From Streptomyces sp. PsTaAH-137 (GTDB taxonomy: Bacteria; Actinomycetota; Actinomycetes; Streptomycetales; Streptomycetaceae), in NCBI RefSeq assembly GCF_003259365.1, contig NZ_QLLY01000005.1:248001-312000 (forward strand): a stretch of DNA of 64,000 nt, read 5' to 3'. Position 1 is the stretch's first letter, and every line of letters starts with the position of its first letter. Shown here in pieces: positions 1-9,604 of this stretch. Position numbers and translations under genes: made by a program. The notes under the pieces are model-generated. The model saw only the letters and a list, made by a program, of their open reading frames with translations. It ran no database searches and was not told the DNA's origin.

Positions 1-927
1 GCGCAGCTCATGGCGGGGATCCGGGCCGGCGGCGGGCAGTCGGGGGCGTTCACCGACCGCATCGAGGCCGACGAGATCCGGCGCCGCATCGAGGAGTTCC
101 GCGCCCGGGTGCGCGACGAGGCGCGGCGCCGGGTCGCCGAGGTCCGCGACCGGGACGAGGTCGCCCGCCGGATGCCCGTGCAGACCCCGGACCGCACGCT
201 GTTCCTGTACGCGGGCAAGGACCAGCTCGCCGAGCTGCGCAGGACCGTGCACCCGCTGGCCCGCAAGCTGGCCACCCGGCTCGCGGCCCGGAGACGACGC
301 GCGTCCCGCGGCCACATCGATCTGCGCCGCACGCTGCGCGGCTCGCTGTCGACCGGCGGTGTGCCGATGAACCCGGTGCTGCGCAGACGGCGCCCGGCGC
401 GTCCCGAACTCGTGCTGCTGTGCGACGTGTCCGGTTCGGTCGCGGGCTTCGCGAACTTCACGATGCTGCTGGTGCAGGCGCTGCACGACCAGTTCAGCAA
501 GATCCGGGTGTTCGCCTTCGTCAACCGCATGGACGAGGTGACCGACCTGATCGCGGACGGCGCCGCCGACCCGGAGGGGCTGAGCGGGCGGATCACGGCG
601 GAGGCGACGCTGACCGGCTGGCACGGCAGCAGCGACTACGGCACGGCGCTGGGCGAGTTCGTGGAGCGCTACGGCGCCGCGGTCGGCCCGCGCACCTCCG
701 TGTTCGTCCTCGGCGACGCCCGCAACAACCAGCAGGATCCGAACCTCCCGGCGCTGCGCCGGATCGTCCGCTCCGCCCGCCGCACCTACTGGCTCAACCC
801 GGAGTCGCGCGCCCAGTGGGACACCGGGGACTCGGCGGCCGGGGTGTACGGCGACGTCGTCGAGATGTACGAGTGCCGCAACGCACGCCAGTTGAGCGCG
901 CTGGTGGGCCGGCTGCTGCCGGTCTAG
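1..927 (+). CDS. VWA domain protein, CoxE-like (5' end outside window)
   Basis: The reading frame is open from the first base and runs into the window, so the ATG at 10 is probably internal and the N-terminus is missing. The visible 308 codons hold an Arg/Glu-rich helical segment and then a von Willebrand A fold with the MIDAS metal motif DVSGSV at about codons 142-147, followed by a conserved SSDYG loop. In this family the VWA protein is normally encoded beside a MoxR-type AAA+ ATPase and acts with it in assembling or remodelling a target complex; such a gene would lie to the left and is not seen. It converges with the PucR gene, with only 10 bp between stops. The family call is firm; the partner and target are inferred. 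Confidence 0.8.
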   Translation, partial: AQLMAGIRAGGGQSGAFTDRIEADEIRRRIEEFRARVRDEARRRVAEVRDRDEVARRMPVQTPDRTLFLYAGKDQLAELRRTVHPLARKLATRLAARRRRASRGHIDLRRTLRGSLSTGGVPMNPVLRRRRPARPELVLLCDVSGSVAGFANFTMLLVQALHDQFSKIRVFAFVNRMDEVTDLIADGAADPEGLSGRITAEATLTGWHGSSDYGTALGEFVERYGAAVGPRTSVFVLGDARNNQQDPNLPALRRIVRSARRTYWLNPESRAQWDTGDSAAGVYGDVVEMYECRNARQLSALVGRLLPV

Positions 928-937
928 CGGGCGCCGC

Positions 938-1996
938 TCACAACGGGCGGCCCGGCCAGTCGAGCAGCCGTGCCCCGATCACCGCGGTCTGGAGCGTGTA
1001 GCGGGAGACCGGGTCGGTGGCGTCGGCGCCGGTCAGTTTGTGGATGCGAGCCAGCCGGTACGTGAGCGCGCGCACGCTCAGTTTCAGCCGCCGGGCCGCT
1101 TCGGCGGCCACGCAGCCGGAGTCGAAGTAGGCGGTGAGGGTGTCGATGAGCGGCTGGGCTCCCCCGCGGGCGCTCTGGAGCGGCCCGAGCGTGGTCTGCA
1201 CGAGGTCCGCCATGGCCTGCCGGTCGCGGGTGAGCACCGGATAGACGAGCAGGTCGGCAGAGCGCAGCACCGGCTCGTCGAACTCCAGGCGCTGGGCTAG
1301 TTCGAGGGTGCTGAGGGCTTCCTCATAGGACTGGACGACGCCGCCGGGGCCCGGCTGGGGGCGGCCGATCGCGACGTGGCCGCCGTCGGTGGCGGCGTAC
1401 GCCTGCTTGGCGAAGAAGCTGAGGATCTCGTCCTGGTCTCCGGGGGCGACGCAGACGAGGCGGCCGTCCTTGGTGGTGAGGAGGATGTCCCGGTCGCCGA
1501 ACCGGCCGATCATCGCCTGTTCCACCCCGCGCGCCACGGCGTCGCCCTCGTCGTACGCGAACTCGCCCTCGGCGACGGCGACCGCGTGCTCGTTGGCGAG
1601 CCGGAGGCCGAACCGTTCGGCGCGCTGGGCCAGTTGGCCCATGTCGCTGCGGCCGTAGAGGAGGTCGTCGATGAACTCGCGGCGGGCGGCCTCCTCCTGT
1701 CGCATGGCCTGGCGCTGAGCACGCTCGTAGCCCTCGGCGAAGGCGTCGACGGCCTGTTCGACGGCGGCCATCACGCTGTCCGGGGCGACGGCTCCGGCCG
1801 GCCAGCCGACGCGTGCGCCGGCGAGGTGTGCGGCGATGAGGGCGCGCAGCCCGTATCCGGCGTCGGCGGCCTGTTCGCCGAGTGCGCGGCGGGTGTCGAG
1901 TTCGTCGCGGGTGAGACGGCGGCCGGTCGCGGAGGCGTCGGCGAGCAGCGCGGCGTACCCGTCCAGGTAGTGGTCGGGTATGTCGTGATCGGCCAT
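938..1996 (-). CDS. PucR family transcriptional regulator
   Basis: A 352-residue protein with a middle CdaR/GGDEF-like region and a C-terminal PucR helix-turn-helix (AAEAARRLKLSVRALTYRL, about 35 residues from the end). The frame stays open to a GTG at 2089 that overlaps the stop of the preceding gene, but that extension contains TTA, ATA and AGG codons at about 2027-2037, which look like AT-rich promoter DNA, not coding sequence. The ATG at 1996 has a GAGGG ribosome site a few bases upstream and is preferred. PucR regulators often control purine or other catabolic genes. Here it follows the giant ATPase by 90 bp, so it may be co-transcribed with it, have its own promoter, or both. Confidence 0.85.
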   Translation of the reverse strand: MADHDIPDHYLDGYAALLADASATGRRLTRDELDTRRALGEQAADAGYGLRALIAAHLAGARVGWPAGAVAPDSVMAAVEQAVDAFAEGYERAQRQAMRQEEAARREFIDDLLYGRSDMGQLAQRAERFGLRLANEHAVAVAEGEFAYDEGDAVARGVEQAMIGRFGDRDILLTTKDGRLVCVAPGDQDEILSFFAKQAYAATDGGHVAIGRPQPGPGGVVQSYEEALSTLELAQRLEFDEPVLRSADLLVYPVLTRDRQAMADLVQTTLGPLQSARGGAQPLIDTLTAYFDSGCVAAEAARRLKLSVRALTYRLARIHKLTGADATDPVSRYTLQTAVIGARLLDWPGRPL

Positions 1997-2085
1997 GGGC
2001 GCCCTCACTGTCGTGCTCTGTCGGCTCCGCCTTATTAACGCATCGTCGGCGGAGACGATCAGCGAGGGGCCCATGGTTCGCCGGT

Positions 2086-5000
2086 TCACGGCTGCTGTTC
2101 CTGACGTGGCAGGGGGCCGGCGGCCCGGGTGATGGCGGACTCGACGGCCGCGACCCGGTCGGCGAGCAGGCCGAGGGCGGCGACGGCGCGGACGACGGGG
2201 TCGTCGCCGTCGGCGCCGCCGAGGGACCGGGTGCGGACGTGGGCGGCTTTCAACTCGGCCCAGCGGTCTGCCTCTTCATCGCTCATCCGGCCGCGCAGCT
2301 CGGCCAGCTTGAGCAGGTTCGCCTCGGCGCCGGAGGTGAGGGTCTGGGCCTCGCCGGTGTAGTGGTCGTCGAGGACGGCGGAGAGTTCCGCGGCGTTCAT
2401 GGCGGGGTCGATCCGGGCGGCGATCTTGTTCATGTTGCGGTACGAGCCCTGGAGCAGGAAGGGCGGTTCGGTACGGGCGTCGTCGGACTGGGCGGCCGAG
2501 GCGATGTAGGCGGCGTTGACGGCGAGGACCGTGTCGCGGGCCGTGCGCAGATGGCGCAGGACGGTGACGATCCGCTCGGTCTCGGCCGGGGCGTAGGGGT
2601 GGGTGAGCCGGTCGGCGCGGGCCGTGGGGTCGTCCGCGGCGAGCCGCAGCAGGAGGTCGAGGTCGGCGCGGTCGCGGCCGGCGAGCGGGGCGAGGTGCGG
2701 GTTGGCGGTGAGCGCGTTCTCGACGAAGCTCAGCGCGAACGCCTCCTCCTTGCCGCTGAGGACGTCGCCGAGGTTCCACACGTCGGCGCGGTTGGCCAGC
2801 ATGTCGGGGATGCGGAAGCGGTGGCCCGACTCGGTGTACGGGTTGCCGGCCATGCACACCGCGAACCTTTTGCCGCGCAGGTCGTGGCTGCGGGGCTCGC
2901 CGTTCCACACGCCGTCCATGCGGCGCTGCCCGTCGCACAGGGCGATGAACTTCTGCAGCAGTTCGGGCGAGGTGTGCTGGATGTCGTCGAGGTAGAGCAG
3001 GACGTTGTTGCCCGCCTCCAGGGCGAAGTTGACCTTCTCGATCTCCTGGCGGGCGGTGACGTTCGGGGCCTCGGCCGGGTCGAGGGAGGTGACGTCGTGA
3101 CCCAGGGCCGGTCCGTCGACCTTGACGAGGAGCATGCCGAGCCGGTCGGCGACGTACTCGACGAGGGTCGTCTTGCCGTAGCCGGGCGGCGAGATCAGCA
3201 GCAACAGGCCGCCCGCCGTGCCGAGTTGCTTGGCGAGGCTGTCGCCGATGAGCGGCAGGTACACCTCGTCGACGAGGCGGCTGCGGACGAAGGTGGGCAG
3301 GACGCGCGGCCGGTGGTCGGCGAGCCGCAGCCGGTCGTGTTCGGCGGCGACCAGCGAGGTCCGCAGCCGCTGGTAGGCACGGAAGCCGGGGACGGTGTGC
3401 TCGCGGAAGTCGCGGGTGCGGGCGAGGAGTTCGTCGAGGCGGAAGGTGAGGCGCCGCCCGTCGATCCGCGGGTGGGTGCCGAGCAGCCCTTCGACGGTGG
3501 CGGCCAGCGGTGCGTCGGCGTCGTGGCGCGGCAGGTCCGGGCAGAGTTCGAGGGCGACGGCCTCGGGCAGTTCACCGGCGTCGTCGCCGACGGCGGTCGC
3601 GTACGCGGTCAGCCAGGCCTCGACGAGGGAGCGGCGCGCGCCGAGGTCACCGACGGCGGCGAGGTCGTCCTCGTACGCCGAACTGTCGACGGCGCGGCGG
3701 AACTTGTCGAGGAAGGTGCGGGCGCCGGTGGCGGTGACGAAGCCCTCGGGGCCGGTGGTGAGCTCCTCGAAGAGGTAGGCGGCGACGTGCCCGGCTTCCT
3801 CGGCGGCGGGCCCGATGCGCTCGGCGACCTCGGCGCACCAGTCGTCGATGGCGGGCGCGAGGCCGAACGTGTCGCGGGCGCGGGCCAGCGACACGGCGCG
3901 TCGGGTCCACTGACCGCGCTGGGTCTCGGTCGTGGCGTGTGCCCAGAACAGCTGGGCGGCGGCGCGGACGGCCGGGGTGTGGCGGAGCAGTCCGGCGCCG
4001 GTGTGCAGGGTCAGCAGCACGGTGAGGATCGCGGTGGCGTCGTGGTCGTGGACGCCGCGTTCGTAGCCCTCGTCGTACGCCTCCTCGGCCGCCGCGCGGA
4101 CCAGGGCGGGCAGGTCGGCGGCGGCGAGGAGGTCCTCGGCGCCGCGCTCGGCGAGGAGGCGGGCGGCGAGGTGTTCGGCGCGGTAGACGTAGGCATTCTC
4201 GGAGGCCAGTGACTGGCCCCAGTGGGCGCGGAGTCCGGCGAAGTCCGGGTCGTCGACGGGGGCGCGGTAGTCGGTGCCGGTGAGCGCGTAGGCCATGCCG
4301 TCGTCGCCGTGCGGGACGAGGGCGAGTTCGGGCAGCCGGGTGTTGACCGCGATGCGGTGCCGGCCGAGCCGGAGCGCGGTGCCGCCGTCGGCGTACAGCT
4401 CGGTGCGGTCGCGCAGGGCGCGCAGGGCGTCCTGGCGGGCGACGGCGAGCCGGCCGTCGAGTTCGTCGGCGCGGACCTGGTCCTCGCGCTCGCGCAGCGC
4501 CTCGACGGTGCGGCGGACCTTGGCGACCATCGGGTCGGAGGCCAGGAACGTGCTGATCTCGTCGAGGGAGCCGAGGTCGGACAGGCGCCGGGCGACGGTC
4601 TCCAGGATGCGCTGTGCGGAGGTGGCGAGGCGTTCGGTGTGCCGGGCGCGGTCGTCGGCGAGGGTCTGCTTGCGGGCGGCGAACGCCTCGTGGATCTCGA
4701 CGCGCCGGGCGTCGAGGTCGGCGAGGAACTCGTCGCTGTCCGCGAAGCGTCCCTCCAGTTTCTCCAGGCGCAGCAGCAGGCGGGCGAGCTGGTCGTCGCA
4801 GGCCTCGGGGGTCGTGGCGGCGGCCAGGGCCCCGGTGACGGCCTGGCCGAGCAGCGAGAACTCGGCGGCGAACTCGGCCCGCCCCTCGTGGACGGCGAGT
4901 TCGCGGCGGCGGGCGTCGAGGGTGGCGCGGGCCCGGTTGACCCCGGCGAGGGCCTCGGCGATGCGCTCCAGGACGTCGGCGCGTACGGTCGCGTCGTCGA

Positions 5001-6942
5001 TGTCGAGGCCGCCGACGACGTCGGTGACGGTCTGCAACTGCTCGGCGAGTTCGGCGACGCGCTCGGCGAGCGGTGCGGCCTCGGCGGTGGTGGCGAGCTG
5101 TGCGGCCTGCTCGGTGAGCTGGTCGAGGTCGGCGTGGTGGGCGGCGAGGGCGTCGGGCCTGGCGAGGAAGGCGACGGCGCGGGCGCCCGCCGAGGCGAGG
5201 TCGGCGGCGAGCTGCTCGGCGAGGGAGTCGATGCGCTCGACGTCGGCGTAGCGCAGGTCCTTGAGGGTGAGCAGGTGGCCCTGGGCGCGGCGCAGCTCGG
5301 TGAGCCGCTCGACCCATTCGTGGGCGCTGCGGGGTGCCTCGCCCCGGATCCGCCGGACCAGGGTGGCGAGGTGGGCGGCGGTCTCGTCGAAGGCGTCGGC
5401 GGCCTGCTGGGTGAGGGCGCGCACGGTCTCGTACTCGGTGACGATCCGGGCGGCTGTGGACCGCAACTCGTCAACTGGCTTGCGGAGTTCGCCGGTGTCG
5501 GCGAGCCAGGGGAAGGTGTCGGTGACGCGTTCGCAGGCGGCGGCCAGGGCTTCGTAGGCGGTGGCCGCCGGGGTGGCCGCGGCCTCCTGGACGGTGTGGA
5601 CGAGGGAGAGGCAGTCGGCGATGCCGCGCACCAGGTCGGCGTTGCCGATGCGGGCCAGTTCGGGGTCGCCGGAGCCTGCGGCGGTCTCGTGGGTGTCGGC
5701 GGTGAAGGGGGTCGCCCAGCTCTGCACGGCGTGGGTCCGGCCGGGTTCGGTGCCCGCGGTGTCGCGCAGCAGCACGAGGGTGCCGTCGTCGAAGAGGGCG
5801 TGGCCGCGGCCGGTGAGCGGGGTGGCGATCTCCTTGCGGATGAGGTGGTAGGGCAGCAGCAGGGTGCGGCCTGCCGCGCGGGCCCGGAAGACGTAGAGGA
5901 CGTCCTCGCCGCCGGGGGCGCGGACGGTGCGCTCGTAGGCGAGGCCGGTGGTGTCGACGGCGTCGAAGGTCTTGTGGGCGCCGGTGGCCAGGCAGTAGCC
6001 GCCGGGGAAGACGACGCCCTGCTCGTCGGGGAGGACCCGGCAGGCCTGGCCGATACCGTCAAGGCGGACGACGGCCTTGGTGAGGGTGTTGAAGACGAGG
6101 TGGCGGTCGGCCGCCTCCTTGTAGGGGCGCACGCGCAGCAGGATCAGCGGGCCGACGCGGGCGTGCGCGACGGCGGCGTCGGCGAGCGACTGGAGCGGTT
6201 CGTCGACGGGTTCGGCGTGGATGCCCGCGCCGGTCTCGGTGTCGTCCTCGGTCTTGACGGTGAGGCTGCCGCCGACCGTGGAGACGTACACCTCGCCGCC
6301 GGGGATCGCGATGTGCGGGTGGCGGCCGAGGACGTGGTCCTCGCGGGTCGTCGGCTGCCAGGTGATGTCGTGGGCGGCGGGCCGTACGTCGTCGCGGTCG
6401 CCGCGCGCGTCGAGGAAGCGGGCGCCGCCGCGGCCGTCGAGCTCCCAGCGCAGGACCCGGATGTCGTCGGCCTTGTCGCCGGTCTGGAAGACGGCGAGCA
6501 ACTTGCCGTCGACGAGCCGGAGTTCGAGGAGGCGGCCGTCGCGGTAGTAGCGGAAGAGGCCGGCGAACTCGGTGCGGAACGCCGGGTCGTCGAGCAGTCC
6601 GGGCACGGCGTCGTCGGGCAGCCTCGCCAGGTCGCCGTCGGGGGCGTGCAGGGCGAAGATGTCGCCGACGCCGGGCGGCTCGGTGCCGAGCACGTCGCGC
6701 AGGCCGACGAGGAGGACACCGCCGACGGCGACGACGTCGCGGGCCAGTCGCGGCGCCTCGGTGCGGAGGTTACCGCTGCCGGTGAGCCTCAGCTCCGTGG
6801 AGCCGAACGCGGCGCCGCGCCGGTCGTTCAACGCCCCTGCGCGGGTCGCGAGTTCGCGAGCCTGCGCGGCGAGCCGGTCGCGCAGTACTTCGTACGTGCC
6901 CGCGTCGGGGCCGTCGGCCGTCCGGGCCGTGCCGGTCTCCAT
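2086..6942 (-). CDS. Giant coiled-coil AAA+ ATPase (DNA repair ATPase family)
   Basis: A 1,618-residue protein. The first 450 or so residues look beta-rich; residues about 470-850 are alanine/arginine/glutamate-rich helices typical of coiled coil; a single AAA+ module lies near the C-terminus with Walker A PPGYGKTT at about 1250-1260 and Walker B LLYLDDIQH at about 1310-1320. Proteins of this plan are annotated DNA repair ATPases without a demonstrated activity. It follows the SPFH gene by 97 bp in the same direction, with an AGGAAAGGA ribosome site, so the two are probably an operon and may form a membrane-tethered ATPase complex. Substrate and role are unknown. The ATPase call is firm; DNA repair is only a family label. 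Confidence 0.8.
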   Translation of the reverse strand: METGTARTADGPDAGTYEVLRDRLAAQARELATRAGALNDRRGAAFGSTELRLTGSGNLRTEAPRLARDVVAVGGVLLVGLRDVLGTEPPGVGDIFALHAPDGDLARLPDDAVPGLLDDPAFRTEFAGLFRYYRDGRLLELRLVDGKLLAVFQTGDKADDIRVLRWELDGRGGARFLDARGDRDDVRPAAHDITWQPTTREDHVLGRHPHIAIPGGEVYVSTVGGSLTVKTEDDTETGAGIHAEPVDEPLQSLADAAVAHARVGPLILLRVRPYKEAADRHLVFNTLTKAVVRLDGIGQACRVLPDEQGVVFPGGYCLATGAHKTFDAVDTTGLAYERTVRAPGGEDVLYVFRARAAGRTLLLPYHLIRKEIATPLTGRGHALFDDGTLVLLRDTAGTEPGRTHAVQSWATPFTADTHETAAGSGDPELARIGNADLVRGIADCLSLVHTVQEAAATPAATAYEALAAACERVTDTFPWLADTGELRKPVDELRSTAARIVTEYETVRALTQQAADAFDETAAHLATLVRRIRGEAPRSAHEWVERLTELRRAQGHLLTLKDLRYADVERIDSLAEQLAADLASAGARAVAFLARPDALAAHHADLDQLTEQAAQLATTAEAAPLAERVAELAEQLQTVTDVVGGLDIDDATVRADVLERIAEALAGVNRARATLDARRRELAVHEGRAEFAAEFSLLGQAVTGALAAATTPEACDDQLARLLLRLEKLEGRFADSDEFLADLDARRVEIHEAFAARKQTLADDRARHTERLATSAQRILETVARRLSDLGSLDEISTFLASDPMVAKVRRTVEALREREDQVRADELDGRLAVARQDALRALRDRTELYADGGTALRLGRHRIAVNTRLPELALVPHGDDGMAYALTGTDYRAPVDDPDFAGLRAHWGQSLASENAYVYRAEHLAARLLAERGAEDLLAAADLPALVRAAAEEAYDEGYERGVHDHDATAILTVLLTLHTGAGLLRHTPAVRAAAQLFWAHATTETQRGQWTRRAVSLARARDTFGLAPAIDDWCAEVAERIGPAAEEAGHVAAYLFEELTTGPEGFVTATGARTFLDKFRRAVDSSAYEDDLAAVGDLGARRSLVEAWLTAYATAVGDDAGELPEAVALELCPDLPRHDADAPLAATVEGLLGTHPRIDGRRLTFRLDELLARTRDFREHTVPGFRAYQRLRTSLVAAEHDRLRLADHRPRVLPTFVRSRLVDEVYLPLIGDSLAKQLGTAGGLLLLISPPGYGKTTLVEYVADRLGMLLVKVDGPALGHDVTSLDPAEAPNVTARQEIEKVNFALEAGNNVLLYLDDIQHTSPELLQKFIALCDGQRRMDGVWNGEPRSHDLRGKRFAVCMAGNPYTESGHRFRIPDMLANRADVWNLGDVLSGKEEAFALSFVENALTANPHLAPLAGRDRADLDLLLRLAADDPTARADRLTHPYAPAETERIVTVLRHLRTARDTVLAVNAAYIASAAQSDDARTEPPFLLQGSYRNMNKIAARIDPAMNAAELSAVLDDHYTGEAQTLTSGAEANLLKLAELRGRMSDEEADRWAELKAAHVRTRSLGGADGDDPVVRAVAALGLLADRVAAVESAITRAAGPLPRQEQQP

Positions 6943-7039
6943 GCGTGGCGTCCTTTCCTGCGTCCTGCACGTTCGGGCAGAGATGTGGTGCGGCCGGAAC
7001 CGCCGACCCCCGTACGGCGGCCCCGGCCGGTCTGTGCGG

Positions 7040-9118
7040 TCAGGCGTGCGCCGCGCCGTTCAGCTTGCCGAGCGGCAGGTCGGCGACGCCCAACTGGCTC
7101 GCCTTGTCGAGCAGTTCGCGGATCTGTCCGGACTGCTCGCCGCCGTCGCGCATCATCTTCATCAGCAGCGCGGAGACGGTGAGGTTCTGCACGTCGGCCG
7201 TGGAGACGGAGCCGAGGATCTTCGACAGGTCGTCGGTGAAGCTGGCCGAGCCGTCCAGCCACGGCTTGGCGAGGGCCTGTGCGGTGTCGGAGTGCTGGAC
7301 GAAGGAGTCGACGCCCTTGCCGAGCGCGATCGAGGACATGAGCCGGTCGAAGAAGACGGACTCGCCGCCCACGATGCTGATGTCGGCGCTCTCCAGGCCG
7401 GTCGCCAGCACCGTGGCCTGCGCCTCGGCGACCTGCCGCTGCACGTCGATCCCGGCGAGCCGGATCTCCTTCTCGGCCTGGAGCCGCAGCCGGTACTCCT
7501 CGTGGCCGCGCGAGGCGTCGTCGAGGGCGGCCATGGCGGCGGCCTTCTCGTTGATGCCCGCCGCCTCGGCCTTCAGCTTGGCGGCGATGGCCTCGGCCTC
7601 GGCGAGCGCCTTGGCCCGGCCGCCCTCGGCCTCGGCGAGTGCCTTGGCCCGCTCGCCGTCCGCCTCGGCGCGCAGCCGCGCCCCGGTCGCCTCGGCCTCC
7701 GCGCGCCCGGCCTTCTCGATGACGTCGGCCTCCTGCTCGCGCACCTGCACCTCGGCGAGACCGGCGGCCGCCGTCTCGGCCTGGATGCCCGCGGCCAGCT
7801 TGACCTTGGCCTGCGCCTGGAGGTCGGCGGACTTCAGCTCGGCCTCGGCGAGGGTGAGCCGTTCGGCGGCGCGGTGCGTGGCGGCCTGCTCGGCGGCCTC
7901 CGCGGCCTTGATGTCCTTGACCAGCTTCTCCTGCGCCTCGGCCTCGGCGGCGATGACGACGGCCTGCCGGTCGCGTTCGGCCGACTCGATCGCGCGGAGC
8001 TTCTTGATGGACTCCTCCTGCTCGGCGACCGTGCGGTCGACGGCGACGCGCTCGCGGATGACCTCGGCGATCTCCCGCTTCTCCGCCTCGACCTCCTTCT
8101 CGGCGGCGATCTTCGTCAGCTGCGTCTCGCGCTCCCGGGCGATGACTTCGAGGAGGCGGTCCTTCTCGATGCGCTCGTTCTCGACGGCGATGACGCGCTC
8201 GCGGTTCTTCTGCGCGACGGCGACCTCGCGGGCCTGGTTCTCGCGCTGCACGCCGAGCTTCTCCTCGGTGGCGAGGAAGGCTCCCTGGGCGCGCAGCCGC
8301 TCTTCCTCGACCACCCGCGCGGTCTCGGCCTCCTCGCGGGCCCGCACGGTGTCGATCTCCCGCTTCTGCTTGATCTCGGCGTCGGCCTGGCGGCGCTCCA
8401 GTTCGAGGATGGTCTCCCGGGCGTCGACGTTCTGCCGGGTGATCTCCTTCTCCTCGGTGCGCTGGAACTCGTTGGTCTTGACGTGCTCGATCGCCGTCAG
8501 TTCGGTGATCTTGCGGATGCCCTGCGCGTCGAGGACGTTGTGCGGGTCGAGCTGGCTGAGCGGCGTCTGCTCCAGGTAGTCGATCGCCGCGTCCTCCAGG
8601 TGGTAGCCGCTCAGGTCGACGCCGATGACCTCGATGATCTTGAAGCGGAGTTCCTCGCGCTTGGTGTAGAGGTCGGTGAAGTCCATGCCCTTGCCGACGG
8701 TCTTGAGCGCCTCGGAGAACTTCGCGTGGAACAGTTCCTGGAGCGTCTTCACGTCGCTGGCGCGGGCGGTGCCGACCGACTGTGCGACCCGGATGACGTC
8801 GTCGACGGTCTTGTTGACCTTCACGAAGAACGAGATCCGGATGTCGGCCCGGATGTTGTCCCGGCAGATCAGGCCGTCGCGGCCGGTGCGGGTGATCTCG
8901 ATGACCTTCACCGAGATGTCCATGACCTCGGCCTTGTGCAGGACGGGCAGCACGACCTGCCCGGTGAAGGTGACGTCCACCTTGCGCATCTTGGAGACGA
9001 TGAGCGCCTTGCCCTGCTCCACCTTCCGGAAGAGTCTGGTGAACACCAGCAGCATGACGGCGAGGACGAGAAGGACAGCGACGACGGACACGCCGATGCC
9101 CACGGTGGTGGCATCCAT
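7040..9118 (-). CDS. SPFH/flotillin-family membrane protein, YqiK-like
   Basis: A 692-residue protein: one N-terminal membrane segment (about residues 6-30), an SPFH/band-7 domain (about 35-200), then a very long charged coiled coil (about 210-560) with near-repeats of the type RAKALAEAE around 500-530, and a non-coiled C-terminal part. Flotillins form oligomeric scaffolds in membrane microdomains. The start at 9118 is preferred over an upstream in-frame start because it has an AAAGGA ribosome site and leads straight into the membrane helix. It is the first gene of a probable operon with the giant AAA+ ATPase, for which it could be the membrane anchor. Confidence 0.88.
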   Translation of the reverse strand: MDATTVGIGVSVVAVLLVLAVMLLVFTRLFRKVEQGKALIVSKMRKVDVTFTGQVVLPVLHKAEVMDISVKVIEITRTGRDGLICRDNIRADIRISFFVKVNKTVDDVIRVAQSVGTARASDVKTLQELFHAKFSEALKTVGKGMDFTDLYTKREELRFKIIEVIGVDLSGYHLEDAAIDYLEQTPLSQLDPHNVLDAQGIRKITELTAIEHVKTNEFQRTEEKEITRQNVDARETILELERRQADAEIKQKREIDTVRAREEAETARVVEEERLRAQGAFLATEEKLGVQRENQAREVAVAQKNRERVIAVENERIEKDRLLEVIARERETQLTKIAAEKEVEAEKREIAEVIRERVAVDRTVAEQEESIKKLRAIESAERDRQAVVIAAEAEAQEKLVKDIKAAEAAEQAATHRAAERLTLAEAELKSADLQAQAKVKLAAGIQAETAAAGLAEVQVREQEADVIEKAGRAEAEATGARLRAEADGERAKALAEAEGGRAKALAEAEAIAAKLKAEAAGINEKAAAMAALDDASRGHEEYRLRLQAEKEIRLAGIDVQRQVAEAQATVLATGLESADISIVGGESVFFDRLMSSIALGKGVDSFVQHSDTAQALAKPWLDGSASFTDDLSKILGSVSTADVQNLTVSALLMKMMRDGGEQSGQIRELLDKASQLGVADLPLGKLNGAAHA

Positions 9119-9604
9119 GGTGGAATCCTTTGGATCCGGGGGCGGATCGCACCCCGAGAAGAAGATGAGAGAACGCGGTCGGAGGCGGCCGTGCCGCACA
9201 CTCCTGCCGGCGCCCGGACCGCCTAGGCGGAGGCCGGGTGAGTGATCGCGCCGGAGCCGTGCGACGACGGCCCGGGTTCGTCGGGAGCGATACGGTCCGT
9301 CGGGCGCGCCGTGCGCCTGCCCGCGTCCGTCCCGAAGCCGGCCGTGAGGAACTCCCCCATTCCTACGCCCCCCTCACCCCGTGCTCGGCTCCGCCCCGGT
9401 GCCACGCCTCGTTTCCGAGCCGCGGCACCGGGGTCCGGCCCCCGTTTCTGCCGTGGTCATCCTGTCCTGGGACAGGGGTTTCGCGCATTGCCGGATTCCG
9501 GCAATCTTTACGCGTTGTTGATGCCAGAGAGCGACACAGGAAGGCCGGTTGAAAGGACGTCAGGACGGATCGGCGCGCCCGCGCCACGACGGCCACGGCC
9601 CCTC
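9119..9604. other. 486-bp intergenic region
   Basis: This stretch lies between the 3' end of the mycothiol-isomerase-like gene and the start of the SPFH gene. Short open frames in it lack ribosome sites and convincing codon use. The only structured signal I see is the perfect 19-bp palindrome at 9487-9505, listed separately. The SPFH promoter should lie in the left part, but I could not pick a convincing -35/-10 pair. Confidence 0.6.
9487..9505. promoter_or_regulatory. Perfect 19-bp palindrome, candidate operator
   Basis: ATTGCCGGA-T-TCCGGCAAT is a perfect 9-bp inverted repeat around one base. It is followed on the + strand by the more AT-rich CTTTACGCGTTGTTGATG, which looks like promoter DNA, yet no plus-strand gene begins after it. 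Its size and symmetry fit a dimeric regulator, for example of the Lrp/AsnC type (inference). It lies about 370 bp upstream of the SPFH start. Confidence 0.45.

Noticed and set aside
1997-2089. Longer PucR start at GTG 2089, overlapping the ATPase stop
   Set aside because: The extension has TTA, ATA and AGG codons in an AT-rich patch and no family similarity; ATG 1996 has a good ribosome site.
4222-7182. A 986-codon plus-strand open frame opposite the giant ATPase gene, and many other long antisense frames
   Set aside because: High GC keeps the mirror frames of real genes open. Its product is a low-complexity Gly/Val/Glu-rich sequence without domains or a ribosome site, while the minus strand encodes a recognisable ATPase.
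9223-9405. A 60-codon minus-strand frame in the 486-bp intergenic region
   Set aside because: No ribosome site, Gly/Arg/Pro-rich product, no context that needs it.
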